From Mastigocoleus sp. MO_188.B34 (GTDB taxonomy: Bacteria; Cyanobacteriota; Cyanobacteriia; Cyanobacteriales; Nostocaceae), in contig NZ_JASJDK010000047.1 in NCBI RefSeq assembly GCF_030065675.1, forward strand, positions 1 through 62,211: a stretch of DNA of 62,211 nucleotides. Reading direction: 5' to 3'. The position numbers and the translations under genes are program-made. Each line of letters opens with the position of its first letter. Positions within the stretch are counted from its first letter, which is position 1. This document shows, piece by piece, positions 1-9,323 of the stretch. Below the pieces are notes generated by a model. It did not search any database and had not been told where the DNA came from. It saw only the letters and a program-made list of their open reading frames with translations.

Positions 1-139
<139 letters not shown>

Positions 140-143
140 CAAC

Positions 144-653
144 CTAAAAACTCACCTCTAAAAAAGTTTGAGTATTCATTTTTATCTGACACAAAGGTTG
201 AATAGTTTGAAAATTGCAAGTGTAAGTTGCTAAGAGTTCTTTTTGATAGTTAAAAACTCTCATGTTGTATTTATTACTACGTACTACACCACCTAAGTAA
301 TTAACAAAGTTGTAACGTTCTAGATAGTCAAGTAACGTCCAAATTTGTTCATTTACAATTAAATCTACTCGCCCAGGTCTGATTTTAGTAGCAGGATATG
401 CAATCCAATTATCCAATAATTTGTTCTGTGAATTTTCTTTCGCCCACCACAAACTAGGAATAGTGAGTTGCTCTTGGGAAATTGTGTTGGCTGTTCTAAC
501 TAAACCTTGGGGATTATTCAACAATTCTAGTTCTAGAGGTTCATTGGAAGGTAATGGGACGGAGACAGAAACATTTTCTGCTACAGAGATTTCACTTCTG
601 AAACAGAAGATTGTACCAAGTGTAATCCCTAAAATTAGTATTGCCGGTCGCAT
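144..653 (-). CDS. exported hypothetical protein
   Basis: This 169-aa protein is not recognised. Residues 1-25 look like a signal peptide: one positive residue, a hydrophobic stretch, then a small-residue end near SVA. The mature part has no repeats or transmembrane segments and contains only two cysteines, close together (the region of TYTCNFQTIQPLC near residue 150), which could form a disulfide in the periplasm. It stands alone, with the STRR array immediately downstream and an AT-rich 420-bp gap upstream. That the frame is real rests on its length, the signal peptide and the absence of any better overlapping frame; the function is unknown. Confidence 0.6.
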   Translation of the reverse strand: MRPAILILGITLGTIFCFRSEISVAENVSVSVPLPSNEPLELELLNNPQGLVRTANTISQEQLTIPSLWWAKENSQNKLLDNWIAYPATKIRPGRVDLIVNEQIWTLLDYLERYNFVNYLGGVVRSNKYNMRVFNYQKELLATYTCNFQTIQPLCQIKMNTQTFLEVSF

Positions 654-1076
654 ATTTTATCCGGTTTTCTATTAAATATTGCTTTAACAGATTCAACTAA
701 TAGTTTTTCTTGACAATCTATAAATAATCAGATTTTTTTCAAAATTGATAATTACAACGATATTATATTTTGTTTGGATGACTTAGTTTGGATGATTTTA
801 GTTTCCAATTTTGTAATGAAGTAAGTTAACTAAAGTATTAGTTTAGCAAACCAAAATTCATTTTAGGAAATCCATCAATATTTTTTTATAATTAAGTTAA
901 ATTTTTTAAGAATATTTACTCATATATCGAAATATTAATTTTTTATATTGTATTTTTAATTTGATTCAAGTAAATAAATAAAGAAAGATAGTAATACTAC
1001 ATTCGCACAAAATGATGTTTATGTAAGATACATTTTGGTCAAGCATTATTCCTGTATAGTTATTTTTAAATATGTG
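654..1076. other. gene-free AT-rich spacer
   Basis: This 423-bp stretch is very AT-rich with many short runs of A and T. It separates the exported hypothetical from the DapF-like gene. A short direct repeat (TTTGGATGA, about 774-794) is visible. I see no RNA gene, convincing terminator or small coding frame. Confidence 0.5.
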
Positions 1077-1991
1077 TCAAATATCAAATATTTCCTGAGA
1101 TATTTCTCCTGAAGCAACTTGGGTTACTGCACCGCTCATGAGAATATTAAAATCCTCATGTACTTGAATTGAAATTAAACCACCCGGCATTTTTACGGTA
1201 ATTTTTGCATCACATAAACCGAGCTTATAAGCTACTGCTGCAGCTGCGCTACTACTACTACCTGAAGCTAATGTATAACCTGCACCTCTTTCCCAAATTT
1301 CAATTTGAATATTATTGCGATCGAGTATTTTCATGAACTGAACATTGGTACGCTGGGGAAATAAAGGATGATTTTCAATTTGTGAGCCATATTTTTTTGT
1401 TATTTGTGAATCGACTTCTGGCAAAATAATTACACTATGGGGATTACCAATGGTTGCAGCAGAAAAGTTAAACTCCTTTTCACCAACATTAATTCTTTGA
1501 TCGATAACTTCTCGAGCTTCTCCAGCGACAGGAATATCATTACTCCAAAAACTAACTTTTCCCATTTCTACCCGAACCATCTGTCCAGAATTTTCAACTA
1601 CAGATTTAACGGTTCCTCCAATTGTTTCAATTAAGAATGGTTGATTTGTAACTAATCCCATATCCCATAAATAGCGGGAAAATATTCGCAGTCCATTACC
1701 ACTTTTTTCTGCTTCACTACCATCAGGATTAAAAATGCGTAGGGAAAATCTATTCGTTTCAGGTTGTATTGTTCCGAGTAAAATTCCATCAGAACCAATC
1801 CCAAAATGACGGTCGCATATTTTTTGAATTTTTTCGGGTGTCAATTCAAGTTTTAAACCCTGGGAGTTTAACTCTTGAGAGTTTAAATCTTGAGAGTTTA
1901 AATCTTGAGAGTCTAAATCTTGAGAATTTAAATCCTGAGAATTAATAACTAAATAGTCATTACCCAGTGCATGATATTTATAAAATTTCAT
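1077..1991 (-). CDS. DapF-fold protein lacking both catalytic cysteines
   Basis: This 304-aa protein belongs to the diaminopimelate epimerase family. It begins MKFYKYHALGND and has IFNPDGSEAEKSGNG, GNPHSVI and WERGAGYTLASG blocks in family order. True DapF uses a thiol pair, one cysteine in GNGxRC and one in GAGET-ACG. Here the first is isoleucine (Ile103, GNGLRIF), the second is serine (Ser243), and the Glu of GAGET is Tyr239. The epimerase reaction as known is therefore unlikely, and a different lyase or isomerase role, or binding only, is inferred. Residues 17-46 hold about six copies of an NSQDL-like pentapeptide not usual in the family, which explains the extra length over about 280 aa. 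The start is the ATG at 1991, four bases inside the stop of the permease gene (ATGA overlap). It is the third gene of a methyltransferase-permease-DapF-like unit. Confidence 0.85.
   Translation of the reverse strand: MKFYKYHALGNDYLVINSQDLNSQDLDSQDLNSQDLNSQELNSQGLKLELTPEKIQKICDRHFGIGSDGILLGTIQPETNRFSLRIFNPDGSEAEKSGNGLRIFSRYLWDMGLVTNQPFLIETIGGTVKSVVENSGQMVRVEMGKVSFWSNDIPVAGEAREVIDQRINVGEKEFNFSAATIGNPHSVIILPEVDSQITKKYGSQIENHPLFPQRTNVQFMKILDRNNIQIEIWERGAGYTLASGSSSSAAAAVAYKLGLCDAKITVKMPGGLISIQVHEDFNILMSGAVTQVASGEISQEIFDI
1863..1945. repeat. in-frame 15-bp repeat inside the DapF-like gene
   Basis: About five to six imperfect copies of a 15-bp unit (TTGAGAGTTTAAATC type on the plus strand) lie inside the gene. 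On the coding strand they encode N/D-S-Q-D/E/G-L pentapeptides, so copy-number change keeps the reading frame. The position corresponds to the first loop of the DapF fold, before the KICDRHFGIGSDG segment. Confidence 0.85.
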
Positions 1992-2764
1992 TTTAGGAAA
2001 AAATAAATACTTAAACCAAAACCAATTCCAACAATCGCATAACCGATCCAAATAGGATTTAATTTACGAGCAATGTAAGCACTTCCATATCCACCAATTA
2101 AAGCGCTAATACCCATGATTATTGCTCTGTCCCAAACGATCACATCTGACAATGCCAAATTTATAATTGCTACAGCATTAATACAAGTAGCTAACCAACA
2201 TTTGTAGGCATTCATGATATGTATATTCTGAATACCAGTCATATTTAAAACCGCAAGCATCAATATACCTGCACCTCCACCAAAAAAACCACCGTAACTT
2301 GCAACAATTAACTGCAAAAGCACAACTATTAATATTTGCAGACGCGAATCAGTGTTAAATGAAAAAGGCTCGAAGAGCGATCGCTTCACGCCAATTTTTA
2401 AACTCAGTTTTCTTAAAGCAAATATTCCAGTTGCACCTAACATCAAGAATGGGATTAAGCGAGCAAAAATTTGTGGTGGTGTATGTAGCAGTAAATAAGA
2501 ACCAAAAATCCCTCCTACTACACTCGCAATGGTTAACAAAAATAGTTCTGGTTTGCGAGTGGAAAGTTCTTGACGGTAAGCAATAGTACTCGCAAAAGTA
2601 CCAAACCATAAAGCAGTTTTATTTGTTGCATTAGCATAAATGGGTGGTACTCCTGCAATTAAAAGTGCGGGAAAAGCAATTAACCCACCACCTCCAGCTA
2701 CGCTATTAATAATTCCTGCACCCAAAGCAGCAACAAATAATAAAAATGGTGAAAAATCATGCAT
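1988..2764 (-). CDS. TSUP / TauE-SafE family membrane transporter
   Basis: This 258-aa integral membrane protein has about seven to eight hydrophobic segments. Two family motifs are visible: the N-terminal AGIINSVAGGGGLIAFPALL with NATNKTAL, and the repeat-related GGFFGGGAGILML near residue 160. TSUP proteins export or import small anions, often sulfite, sulfonates or organosulfur acids; the substrate cannot be read from sequence. It lies between a methyltransferase gene (72 bp upstream, with an STRR array in the gap) and a DapF-like gene that overlaps its stop by four bases, so the three are probably co-transcribed. The divergent LysR gene on the other side of the methyltransferase is the likely regulator. 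Confidence 0.85.
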   Translation of the reverse strand: MHDFSPFLLFVAALGAGIINSVAGGGGLIAFPALLIAGVPPIYANATNKTALWFGTFASTIAYRQELSTRKPELFLLTIASVVGGIFGSYLLLHTPPQIFARLIPFLMLGATGIFALRKLSLKIGVKRSLFEPFSFNTDSRLQILIVVLLQLIVASYGGFFGGGAGILMLAVLNMTGIQNIHIMNAYKCWLATCINAVAIINLALSDVIVWDRAIIMGISALIGGYGSAYIARKLNPIWIGYAIVGIGFGLSIYFFLK

Positions 2765-2772
2765 TTATGAGT

Positions 2773-2822
2773 AATGGGTAATTGGTAATTGGTAATTGGT
2801 AATTGGTAATTGGTAATGGTAA
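2773..2822. repeat. STRR array, heptamer GGTAATT
   Basis: Six to seven tandem copies of GGTAATT fill most of the 72-bp gap between the methyltransferase stop and the TSUP start. The array therefore sits inside a probable polycistronic message just upstream of a start codon. Confidence 0.9.
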
Positions 2823-2836
2823 GCAAGATGAAGAAT

Positions 2837-3592
2837 TTAGTTTTTGACAGCAACAATGCGAATTCTTTGATAGTCAGCAATCCAGGTACCTTCTTGATAT
2901 AAAGTCGGACGTAACATTTCCTCTACTTTGCTAATTACTTGAGTTTTTTCTTCTGTGGTAATTCCCGTGAAGAAACGATCGCAGAACATCTCGACCCAGT
3001 TTCTTAAACCTGCTTCTCCATCAGCTAAAGGTGTTGGACGGGGAACTAAAACAGCATAAGTGACATCAAGACCATGTTTTTCTAACTTATTTGCATACTC
3101 CCCAATACTGGGAAAATACCAAGGATTATTTTGAGTAATTCCAATATCCTTGAGTGCTTGGGATAGAGCAGTAGTTATTGCTTGAACGTCTCCTTTTCCA
3201 CCAAACTCTGTGACAAAACGTCCACCTACTTTGAGGGATTTCGCAATGCAATTGATAACTGCATCAGCTTCTGGAATCCAATGTAGAGTTGAATTAGAAA
3301 AAACAGCATCAAAGGTAGTATCGAACTGGAAATTTCTGGCATCAACAACATTAAACTGTAAGTTGGGATAGTTCTGTTTCGCCTTTTCAACCATGTTTTC
3401 AGAACTATCAATTCCCATTACTGTAGCTCCACTTTGGGAAATTTTTTCTGTTAACTGTCCGGTTCCGCTACCTATATCGAGGATACTTTCTCCCGATCTG
3501 GGAGCGAGTAACTCTAACAAATCTCCAGCATTTTGCCATACAAAACTATGCTTACCCTCATAAAGAGTAGCTTTCCAATTATTATTAATCAT
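2837..3592 (-). CDS. class I SAM-dependent methyltransferase
   Basis: This 251-aa protein carries the Rossmann methyltransferase motifs: motif I ILDIGSGTGQLTEKI (about residues 37-51), an acidic residue at the end of strand 2 (GIDSSENMV), and DARNFQF then FDAVFSNSTLHWIPE for motifs II-IV. The overall pattern resembles trans-aconitate 2-methyltransferase-like enzymes, but the substrate is not determinable. It is first in a minus-strand unit with the TSUP permease and the DapF-like protein. It is transcribed divergently from the LysR gene at 3862 across a 269-bp intergenic region where the regulator would be expected to bind. Confidence 0.85.
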   Translation of the reverse strand: MINNNWKATLYEGKHSFVWQNAGDLLELLAPRSGESILDIGSGTGQLTEKISQSGATVMGIDSSENMVEKAKQNYPNLQFNVVDARNFQFDTTFDAVFSNSTLHWIPEADAVINCIAKSLKVGGRFVTEFGGKGDVQAITTALSQALKDIGITQNNPWYFPSIGEYANKLEKHGLDVTYAVLVPRPTPLADGEAGLRNWVEMFCDRFFTGITTEEKTQVISKVEEMLRPTLYQEGTWIADYQRIRIVAVKN

Positions 3593-3861
3593 ACAAAAAT
3601 TCCTTATTTCTCTTGTTTAGACCGCTAACAGTTGATAGTTGAAGGTCAAGAAAATTTCTTAGGTTTAATGATGTTGCTACGCTTACACCAAGGTACATGT
3701 AATCTCTGTAACAACCTTACTTTTACAATAAATAAGCTTTTAAATAATGTCCAATATATTTTTCACTACCTATTAATATCTAAAATATATTTATTGTGAA
3801 AAGAGAACGAGGAACAGGAAATAGAAATTAAAAAATTTACCAATTACCAATTCCTCAAAAT

Positions 3862-4755
3862 ATGGAATTAAGACACCTGCGATATTTTGTGACATTAGCA
3901 GAAGAATTACATTTTGGACGCGCTGCTCAAAGATTACATATTGCTCAACCACCTTTGAGTCAACAAATTCGCCAATTAGAAAATGAGTTAGGTTTTGAAC
4001 TTTTTTATCGCACCAAACGCCAAGTACAATTAACTGAAGCTGGAGAGATTTTTCTCGGTGAGGTTCAGCAAATTTTTCGCCAATTAGAACAAGCGATCCA
4101 GACGGGAAGACAGACAAGTAGAGGAGAAAAGGGAAAGTTAGTAGTTGGTTTCGTCAGTTCTGCTGCATATAACATTTTGCCCGATATGTTACGAGAATTT
4201 CGCAGTCATTTTCCCGATGTAAGTCTAGAGTTACACGAACTAACTACAGACGAACAATTACGACAACTTGATACAAATCAAATTGATGTGGGTTTTGTGC
4301 GTCCCCCAGTCAATGAAGATAAATTTGACTGGAAACAAGTTTTTCAAGAATCATTGATGGTAGCAATTCCACAAACACATCAACTAGCAAATGAACCGGT
4401 GGTAAGTTTGAAGTCTCTGATTGATGAACCTTTTATTTTATTTCCCCGGTTTCTCGCACCTGGACTATACGATTCGGTTATTAGTCTTTGTCAGCAAGGA
4501 GGTTTCTGTCCCAATGTGGTTCAAGAAGCGATCCAAATGCAAACTATTGTGAGTTTGGTTGCTGCAGAGATTGGTGTAGCTATTGTCACAGAGTCTTTGC
4601 AAAATTTACAACGCACTGGTGTGGTTTATAAACCTTTGGTAGAAGTAACTCCACAGGTTAGTATTGCCATGATTTGGCGAAAAAATAATACTTCTCCCAG
4701 TTTGGGGAATTTTTTGGCGATGTGTTGTGGTGATGCAGGTAGCGATCATGAGTGA
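3862..4755 (+). CDS. LysR-family transcriptional regulator
   Basis: This 297-aa protein opens directly with the LysR winged helix-turn-helix (MELRHLRYFVTLAEELHFG, then AAQRLHIAQPPLSQQIRQLE), a linker helix to about residue 90, and the two-lobed periplasmic-binding-like effector domain (from about GKLVVGFVSSAAYN). The length is normal for the family. The start codon is fixed by the conserved M-E-L-R-H opening. Its divergent arrangement with the methyltransferase-TSUP-DapF-like unit makes it the candidate local regulator. The effector is unknown. Confidence 0.92.
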   Translation: MELRHLRYFVTLAEELHFGRAAQRLHIAQPPLSQQIRQLENELGFELFYRTKRQVQLTEAGEIFLGEVQQIFRQLEQAIQTGRQTSRGEKGKLVVGFVSSAAYNILPDMLREFRSHFPDVSLELHELTTDEQLRQLDTNQIDVGFVRPPVNEDKFDWKQVFQESLMVAIPQTHQLANEPVVSLKSLIDEPFILFPRFLAPGLYDSVISLCQQGGFCPNVVQEAIQMQTIVSLVAAEIGVAIVTESLQNLQRTGVVYKPLVEVTPQVSIAMIWRKNNTSPSLGNFLAMCCGDAGSDHE

Positions 4756-4876
4756 GAGGAATATAAATAAGCAATATGAAGTACATTAAAGTGTTTATTA
4801 TTTTACATGAAAATCTAGGTAGTAGTTAATTGTTATTCCCAAGCAAGAAGCAAAAAGCAAACTTCAAACACTACCT

Positions 4877-5150
4877 GTAAAAAGAGACGACTTGAAAATT
4901 ATTGTTTCAGCGAATGGTACTGTTCAATCTCAGATGTCAGTCAATATCAGTCCTGAAACTGCAGGTATTTTAAAAAGCTTAAAAGTAAAAGAAGGCGATT
5001 GCAGAAATTTCCTTATTAGTTGGTGGGATTGGAATAGCGAACATTATGTTAGTTTCTGTGGTTGAGCGCACCTGGGAAATTGGAATTCGTAAAGCAGTCG
5101 GGGCGACATCTTCAGCTATACTCACTCAATTTTTAACAGAATCTATACTT
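4877..5150 (+). pseudogene. fused remnant of a MacA/MacB-type exporter
   Basis: Two exporter fragments are joined at about position 5000. From 4877, one frame reads VKRDDLKIIVSANGTVQSQ then [15 protein letters not shown], the conserved N-terminal region of a periplasmic adaptor (MacA/HlyD type). From 5001, a second frame reads [34 protein letters not shown] and [11 protein letters not shown], matching the C-terminal permease part of MacB (FtsX fold). The rest of the adaptor, the ATPase and most of the permease are missing, as if a deletion of roughly 3 kb joined the ends. The MacB part is then cut by the STRR array. No full-length frame remains. Confidence 0.8.
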
Positions 5151-5234
5151 ATTACTTATTACTTATTACTTATTACTTATTACTTATTACTTATTACTTA
5201 TTACTTATTACTTATTACTTATTACTTATTACTC
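5147..5234. repeat. STRR array, heptamer ACTTATT
   Basis: About twelve tandem copies of ACTTATT are present. The array truncates the MacB remnant on its left. On its right it supplies the stop codon region of the minus-strand flavoprotein gene at 5236. Confidence 0.95.
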
Positions 5235-5235
5235 A

Positions 5236-6354
5236 CTACCCAAAAATGGGATTTAACCGCTTAAGAGCGCGACCTACCACATCACTGTATCGCAATTCGC
5301 CACAAAGAATTTTACCCATGACTTGAGGAGCCGAAGGACGTTTAACACCTACCTTATAACCAATACCGGGGAAATGATAGAAAACATTAGCTAATTTTTG
5401 CGCCCAAGCCATATCAGTACCCCATTGTTCGTTGATGATATTGGAGTACTCTTCCAAAGCATTAGTATCTCCAGTAATAGCTTTATGAATTGCTTCTGCT
5501 GCTTTTAAACCACTAAAAATTGAAGGTCTGATTCCTTCTGCAGTAAACGGATCGACCACACAAGCAGCTTCCCCTGCTAAAACAGCACGTTCGGTATGCA
5601 GCTTTTGAGTACCGTTCCACAAAGAAATTCCATAACCATACTGTTTATAAGTTTGGACATCCAAACCAAATTTATCGCCGTATTCCTGCAAAATCTTTTT
5701 GAAGTTTTGGGATTTTCCACCAAGAAAGCTACCGATACCAATGGAATAACCATCTGCTTTCGGAAAATTCCACAGGTAACCATTTTTAACCATCCCAAAC
5801 TCAAAGTGAGCAATATTAGCATTTTCTACATCTGCTGCAGCTTCAGTTTCCAAAGCGCCAACTAGACAACGTTTGCGTTCCTTAAAACCTAACCATTTTG
5901 CCGTTGGTCCTGAAGTACCATCAGCAGCAATTAAATAACGACCGTTGAAGGAACCATTAACTGTATTAACTTGCCAATGGTCACCTTTAAATTCAATACC
6001 AGTAGCTTTAGTATTATCTCTTAGTTCAGCCCCTTGTTTTTCAGCTTGTTTAACTAAAAAATGATCGAATATATCCCGTCGCACCATCCATACTGGTTCA
6101 GGAGTTTTTAGTTCTGCTTCCACCGGATCGCCCATATTCCAAGTACAGCGAATGGTATTAGCCTTACTGGAAATTGCCGGACTGAAATCAAAATCAAACC
6201 ATTGAGCAATCATTGGGGATACACCACCACCACAGGGCTTGTATCTGGGTAATGATTCTTTTTCTACAACTAATACTGAATTTCCCCGTTTTGCTAAATG
6301 ATATGCAGCTGTTCCACCTGCTGGTCCTGCGCCGACAATAATGCAGTCATACAT
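5236..6354 (-). CDS. geranylgeranyl reductase family FAD oxidoreductase
   Basis: This 372-aa flavoprotein starts with the dinucleotide-binding motif [20 protein letters not shown], followed by the [14 protein letters not shown] segment of the geranylgeranyl reductase family and a second FAD motif near [17 protein letters not shown] (about residue 275). The family saturates isoprenoid chains or oxidises polyketide and aromatic substrates. The N-terminus and length differ from what I know of cyanobacterial ChlP (about 400 aa), so this is a paralogous family member, not confidently ChlP. The stop TAG falls in sequence continuous with the adjacent heptamer array. The gene appears monocistronic. 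Confidence 0.85.
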   Translation of the reverse strand: MYDCIIVGAGPAGGTAAYHLAKRGNSVLVVEKESLPRYKPCGGGVSPMIAQWFDFDFSPAISSKANTIRCTWNMGDPVEAELKTPEPVWMVRRDIFDHFLVKQAEKQGAELRDNTKATGIEFKGDHWQVNTVNGSFNGRYLIAADGTSGPTAKWLGFKERKRCLVGALETEAAADVENANIAHFEFGMVKNGYLWNFPKADGYSIGIGSFLGGKSQNFKKILQEYGDKFGLDVQTYKQYGYGISLWNGTQKLHTERAVLAGEAACVVDPFTAEGIRPSIFSGLKAAEAIHKAITGDTNALEEYSNIINEQWGTDMAWAQKLANVFYHFPGIGYKVGVKRPSAPQVMGKILCGELRYSDVVGRALKRLNPIFG

Positions 6355-6556
6355 ACGCTTGTAGTTTTACTCCTGAGTCAGTTAAGTATGGGTAGAATGC
6401 TCCGGAAGGTTTTTATTACTGTTGTGAATTATCAACAAGTATGAAAAAAATTAGCGAATATCCATGGATATTACATAGTTAACGCTAAACATACAAGTCA
6501 TTTATATTACATTGTTTCTACAAGTGCTAGAACCGCACTATCATTTCAACTAAAAA

Positions 6557-9106
6557 TTAACTAACCACCGTTCCGCGAGTTACCCCCAACTGACTTTGCA
6601 ATCTTAATTCTCGCCACAATTGGGAACCTGTAATTTCCCCTTGGAGTAATTGCTGATAAAGATGTATTGTTTGGATTATCTGCTCTGGAGTTTCATTCAC
6701 AAACTCAATTCGGAAGTTTTGCAAACCAAGTTTGATTAAATGCTGTACGTACTCTGCACCAGTTTGAGCAGTACCGTTAAATACAGTATTTCGACAACCA
6801 GCATCAGCTTGGAGAATGTGTTCCGTACCCACGCGATCGCGAAGTTTAACTTGATGTTTTTCACAAGGACGACCGCAGTCCCGAAAATCAATCCCGTCAG
6901 AAAGAAAGGCACAAAAAACACAATGTTCCATATGAAACATCGGCATATGTTGGTGAATTGTTACTTCAAACCATTGGGGAGGAGCACTTTTGAGTAAATC
7001 TTCAAGTTGATTGATATTCAGGTCGTAGGAAGCGGTGAGACGTTCTAAACCAAAACGATTTTTAAAGTAATCTGCTGTTAGAGCATTAGCCACATTTAAG
7101 GAAAAATCACCAATGCAATTTTCCTCAGCAAAATACCGTAAATGGTCGTAGTTACGAATCAAATAACCATCCGCATTACTGGAACGAACTTGTTGTAAAA
7201 TCCAGTTTTCTGCTGGTTTGGTAATTCTCGGAGGTGCAACCCAGATTTGAGGGGATGGGTTAGGAGATAAATAAGAAGATTTGCGAACTATTTCGACAGC
7301 TTGTTTATATTTACGGGGGTCTTCAAATTCACAGTAGATGGTTTCGATTCCTGTTTTGAGTGTTACTTCAAGTTGTTTGAGGTTACGAACTAAAACAATT
7401 AACTTGGGAGAAGGAAGTACAGGAGAATCCTTAGCAGGAAGTAAATCTGATAATGAAGCGTTTTCGTTGATTTTCCAGAGCTTAGGTTGAGTCCGTAATT
7501 CTTCCAGTCGAGTGACAATTTCCCGACGCATTTTATTTAATTCGCTCACCGGTAACATTAATTCGCCTTCGAGGTGATTTTTCAACTCTCCCAAACAAAA
7601 TGGAGTATTACCCAAACGTCCAAACTGTTCTTGTAAACGTTCTGTGGAAAGGGGCTTATTGCGAGCTTCAACCAGCGTTATTGATGATTTAACTTGCACC
7701 ACATGACCGATTTCATCCCGTGCAATTGCGACTAAATTTTCATTTAATTCCCCATATAGTTCCACAAAAATCGGACGCTGAAATTGGGGTTTTTCGCTAG
7801 CAAAACTCTGACGCACTTGCTTATCCAATTCTGGATCGCTGGTCTTCCAAATGCGATCGCCAATATGAATTTTTCTCAGATTTAAATCCCGTTTCCCAAA
7901 ACGCAATATAGCATCCTTCCCCTTACGCAATACCCCATAAACTCGACCCCCTTCTTCCTTCCTTTCCGGATGACCGCAGTCGAAAACTACACCATCACCG
8001 GCTTTCACTGGTGCTTCCAAGCGGATCGTTATTTCTTCCTTACCAACTTGTTTTACTTCCCCTAGATATACCCCACGCTTTTTCCCAAACCTTGCGTGAA
8101 CTAATTCTTGATTATTAATTCCTTCAAACCATCCCGTATATAAACCCCGAGAAAATGCCATTTCTAGGTTATAGCGTTCTTGATTTCCCTTTTTAATAAG
8201 GGTTTTTTGTCGCTTCTTAGGGACATCGGGAATATCTTTGATGATATTGTCTAATGCTTGTCGATAAACTCGGGTGACATTAGCAACATATTCCGGAGCT
8301 TTTAACCGTCCTTCAATTTTCAAACAACTCACCCCAGATTTTACTAACTCCGGGATAACTTCCAAACCCGCCAAATCTTGAGGACTAAGTAAATATTTGC
8401 GATCGCCCAAGTTTACTATTTCCCCATCTGATATTAGATCGTAAGGCATGCGACAAGCTTGAGCGCATTCACCACGGTTTGCAGAACGTCCTCCCAAAGC
8501 TTCACTAGTCAAACACTGACCTGAATATGCAACGCATAAAGCACCATGAACGAATACTTCTAAAGGTAAAGACTTGTGATGGGAATTCTCTACACTTATC
8601 TGCTGCTGTATCTTATTAATTTCTTTAATAGAACATTCCCGCGCTAAAACCACCAAATTACAACCAAGTTCCTTTGCAAATTCCACCCCAACCGCACTAG
8701 TAATCGTCATTTGAGTTGAAGAATGAATGGGAAAGTCAGGTGAAATATGACGAATCAGACGACAAATTCCCACATCTTGAACGATGACCGCATCTACCCC
8801 AGCAGAAATAATTGAACGAATATATTGCTGTGCATCTTTCAGTTCTTGGGGAAAAACTAAAGTGTTGAGAGTGACATAACCTTTTACTCCCCGCAGGTGG
8901 AGAAATTCCATCAACTCCGGTAAATCCACCTCAGTAAAATTTTCTGCTCGCATGCGCGCATTAAACTTATCCAAACCAAAGTAAATTGCATCCGCTCCGT
9001 TTTCTACTGCAGCTTTCGCACATTCCCAGTTACCTGCTGGAGCGAGAAGTTCGGGAACTTGAAAGGTATGAACTTTGGAAGTGGGGGAGTTAGGTTTGGC
9101 TGTCAT
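6557..9106 (-). CDS. U32 family protein with DUF3656 (RlhA/YdcP-like)
   Basis: This 849-aa protein starts with the U32 TIM-barrel signature (ELLAPAGNWECAKAAVENGA, then DAIYFGLDKFNARMRA). The diagnostic U32 motif with conserved cysteines follows (EVFVHGALCVAYSGQCLTSE, and GECAQACRMPYDL). The C-terminal half matches the extended form with a DUF3656-like region and a cysteine set near HMEHCVFCAFLSDG and DCGRPCEKHQ that probably binds an Fe-S cluster. Members act in RNA hydroxylation (RlhA on 23S rRNA, TrhP on tRNA); the older peptidase label is historical. The size agrees with the long bacterial form. The exact RNA target here is not known. Confidence 0.88.
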   Translation of the reverse strand: MTAKPNSPTSKVHTFQVPELLAPAGNWECAKAAVENGADAIYFGLDKFNARMRAENFTEVDLPELMEFLHLRGVKGYVTLNTLVFPQELKDAQQYIRSIISAGVDAVIVQDVGICRLIRHISPDFPIHSSTQMTITSAVGVEFAKELGCNLVVLARECSIKEINKIQQQISVENSHHKSLPLEVFVHGALCVAYSGQCLTSEALGGRSANRGECAQACRMPYDLISDGEIVNLGDRKYLLSPQDLAGLEVIPELVKSGVSCLKIEGRLKAPEYVANVTRVYRQALDNIIKDIPDVPKKRQKTLIKKGNQERYNLEMAFSRGLYTGWFEGINNQELVHARFGKKRGVYLGEVKQVGKEEITIRLEAPVKAGDGVVFDCGHPERKEEGGRVYGVLRKGKDAILRFGKRDLNLRKIHIGDRIWKTSDPELDKQVRQSFASEKPQFQRPIFVELYGELNENLVAIARDEIGHVVQVKSSITLVEARNKPLSTERLQEQFGRLGNTPFCLGELKNHLEGELMLPVSELNKMRREIVTRLEELRTQPKLWKINENASLSDLLPAKDSPVLPSPKLIVLVRNLKQLEVTLKTGIETIYCEFEDPRKYKQAVEIVRKSSYLSPNPSPQIWVAPPRITKPAENWILQQVRSSNADGYLIRNYDHLRYFAEENCIGDFSLNVANALTADYFKNRFGLERLTASYDLNINQLEDLLKSAPPQWFEVTIHQHMPMFHMEHCVFCAFLSDGIDFRDCGRPCEKHQVKLRDRVGTEHILQADAGCRNTVFNGTAQTGAEYVQHLIKLGLQNFRIEFVNETPEQIIQTIHLYQQLLQGEITGSQLWRELRLQSQLGVTRGTVVS

Positions 9107-9323
9107 GACACTAAAGCGGAATAGCTACACCTTAGTGATTTTATCGTTGGTGGCGAAAGATGGTGGGTGAAGACGAAAAATAATTATAAGTCATAGAGAT
9201 TTTTAAACCAATCGAAAAACGCTTTTCTGAAGACAGTATCACTTAGATGCAATAAACAATTACTACCCTAACTCCATACTTGCATGTGTTATATATGACC
9301 AAGCTGTTTCGCAAACAATACTT

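Noticed and set aside
5236-6354. Annotation as ChlP, the chlorophyll geranylgeranyl reductase
   Set aside because: It belongs to the family, but N-terminus and length (372 aa) differ from cyanobacterial ChlP, so the specific name was not used.
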